A stretch of 64,000 nt of DNA from an uncultured Myxococcales bacterium (lineage in GTDB: Bacteria; Myxococcota_A; UBA9042): contig CAIMEY010000030.1 of the NCBI GenBank assembly GCA_903840165.1, positions 168,944 to 232,943 of the forward strand, given 5' to 3'. Below, in pieces: positions 63,513 to 64,000 of the stretch. Under the pieces are notes generated by a model. It had not been told where the DNA came from. It saw only the letters and a list, made by a program, of their open reading frames with translations, and did no database searches. Within the stretch, counting starts at the first letter, position 1. Each line of letters opens with the position of its first letter. A program made the translations under genes and the position numbers.

Positions 63513-63716
63513 TCAGGCCCCGACCGCGTTCGAGTTGGAGACGATCGGCGCGTTATCGAGTTGCGCGAAGTACGCGTTCGCATTCCTGACTGCCGTGTCA
63601 GCTTCGGCGTACAAGCGCATTACTTCGTTGATGCCGGGATTTGACGCCGCGAGTTGCGACTCAAAATTCTCCAGCATCTTCTCCAGTTCCTCCTGGGATG
63701 CGGTTTGCACATTCAT
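63513..63716 (-). CDS. Small helical protein, 66 residues, co-transcribed with the SDH-type protease
   Basis: ATG 63716 gives MNVQTASQEELEKMLENFES and continues in amphipathic helix (VMRLYAEADTAVRNANAYF). The upstream in-frame extension to 63950 is not protein-like. Its stop is 1 base before the protease ATG, so a partner or adaptor role is possible (inference). Family not recognised. Confidence 0.7.
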   Translation of the reverse strand: MNVQTASQEELEKMLENFESQLAASNPGINEVMRLYAEADTAVRNANAYFAQLDNAPIVSNSNAVGA

Positions 63717-63747
63717 GGCAGCCTCGTAGCCAAGCAGAAAGTTGTTC

Positions 63748-63778
63748 ACGCAACGGCACTTGGCGAACGCCGTTGCGT
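63748..63778 (-). promoter_or_regulatory. Perfect 10-bp inverted repeat upstream of the protease operon
   Basis: ACGCAACGGC (63748-63757) and GCCGTTGCGT (63769-63778) with an 11-base loop, 32 bases upstream of the 66-residue gene start. Could be an operator or a leader hairpin; no T-run, so not a standard terminator for this strand. Confidence 0.6.
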
Positions 63779-63968
63779 AATAGCGCCGTGATCTAGTGAC
63801 GGCGCGGGTTTGAGATACTACTGATAGTTTCGGCGTCGCACAACCGGAAAGCAAGAAATTTTGACATCCACCGTGGCTCCGATTGTGCCGCCCCAGCGCA
63901 AACCGTACAGACGGAGTCCGCAGGATACTGACTCCAGTCGATGAGCGCAATGGCCTACGCGGCCGGCG

Positions 63969-63989
63969 CCAGGGACTCTTTGTCCCTGG
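63969..63989. repeat. Short perfect hairpin at the window edge
   Basis: CCAGGGAC-TCTTT-GTCCCTGG, an 8-bp stem with a 5-base loop. The type is common between GC-rich genes as a transcript-end hairpin; the gene it serves lies outside the window. Confidence 0.5.
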
Positions 63990-64000
63990 ACCCCAGCGGG

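Noticed and set aside
61715..64000. Right-end accessory genes as a prophage
   Set aside because: No integrase, capsid, terminase, lysis or att-like repeat is visible in the window.

Overview
The window is a GC-rich bacterial chromosome segment. It has no plasmid, phage or insertion-sequence backbone. The gene mix suggests a Myxococcota-like or other former deltaproteobacterial lineage (inference). Pointers are a very large Cys-rich MopE-type lipoprotein, more Cys-rich lipoproteins whose mature N-termini are rich in Asp, Ala and Gly, a Ser/Thr kinase with an Ala/Pro-rich tail, a two-domain PPK2 enzyme, and Lgt and LspA enlarged by periplasmic insertions.

Layout. At 0-4.4 kb lie the cytochrome c System II genes resB (cut by the left edge) and ccsA, then a maeB-type malic enzyme. 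At 4.4-12.4 kb is a signalling block: a Ser/Thr kinase diverging from a secreted protein, then a hybrid histidine kinase overlapping a response regulator-cyclase. At 12.4-18.7 kb are a decayed RCC1-repeat remnant, a GNAT protein, a nitroreductase, a LURP-one-like protein, a SixA-like phosphatase and a CstA-family carrier. At 18.7-25 kb, on the minus strand, are two Cys-rich lipoproteins, a polyphosphate:AMP phosphotransferase, a HEAT-repeat protein, a TetR regulator and tRNA-Pro(TGG). At 25.1-37.4 kb a single minus-strand gene encodes a lipoprotein of about 4,083 residues.

At 38.6-43.2 kb is a minus-strand run lspA-lgt-uppS-cdsA-lipB, covering lipoprotein maturation, undecaprenyl and phospholipid precursors and lipoylation. 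At 43.6-47.9 kb three homologous radical-SAM-fold genes lie in tandem, the first with a non-canonical cysteine motif, and a 29-codon ORF with a good ribosome binding site sits between the first and second. At 48.1-56.2 kb are an outer-membrane beta-barrel, ftsE-ftsX-envC and pntA-pntB. At 56.5-61.6 kb are a START-domain protein, a LOG-family protein, a fused Memo/AMMECR1 protein, an MFS exporter and a YtkA-like lipoprotein. The last 2.3 kb looks accessory: a membrane protein, a small basic protein, and a ClpP-fold SDH-type protease preceded by a 66-residue partner gene with a perfect inverted repeat upstream.

The most unusual content is the tandem radical-SAM cluster, the giant lipoprotein (two foreign domains inserted inside single repeat units, and one unit missing two cysteines together), and the paired insertions in Lgt and LspA. 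Functions are assigned from motifs read by eye; no database search was possible.
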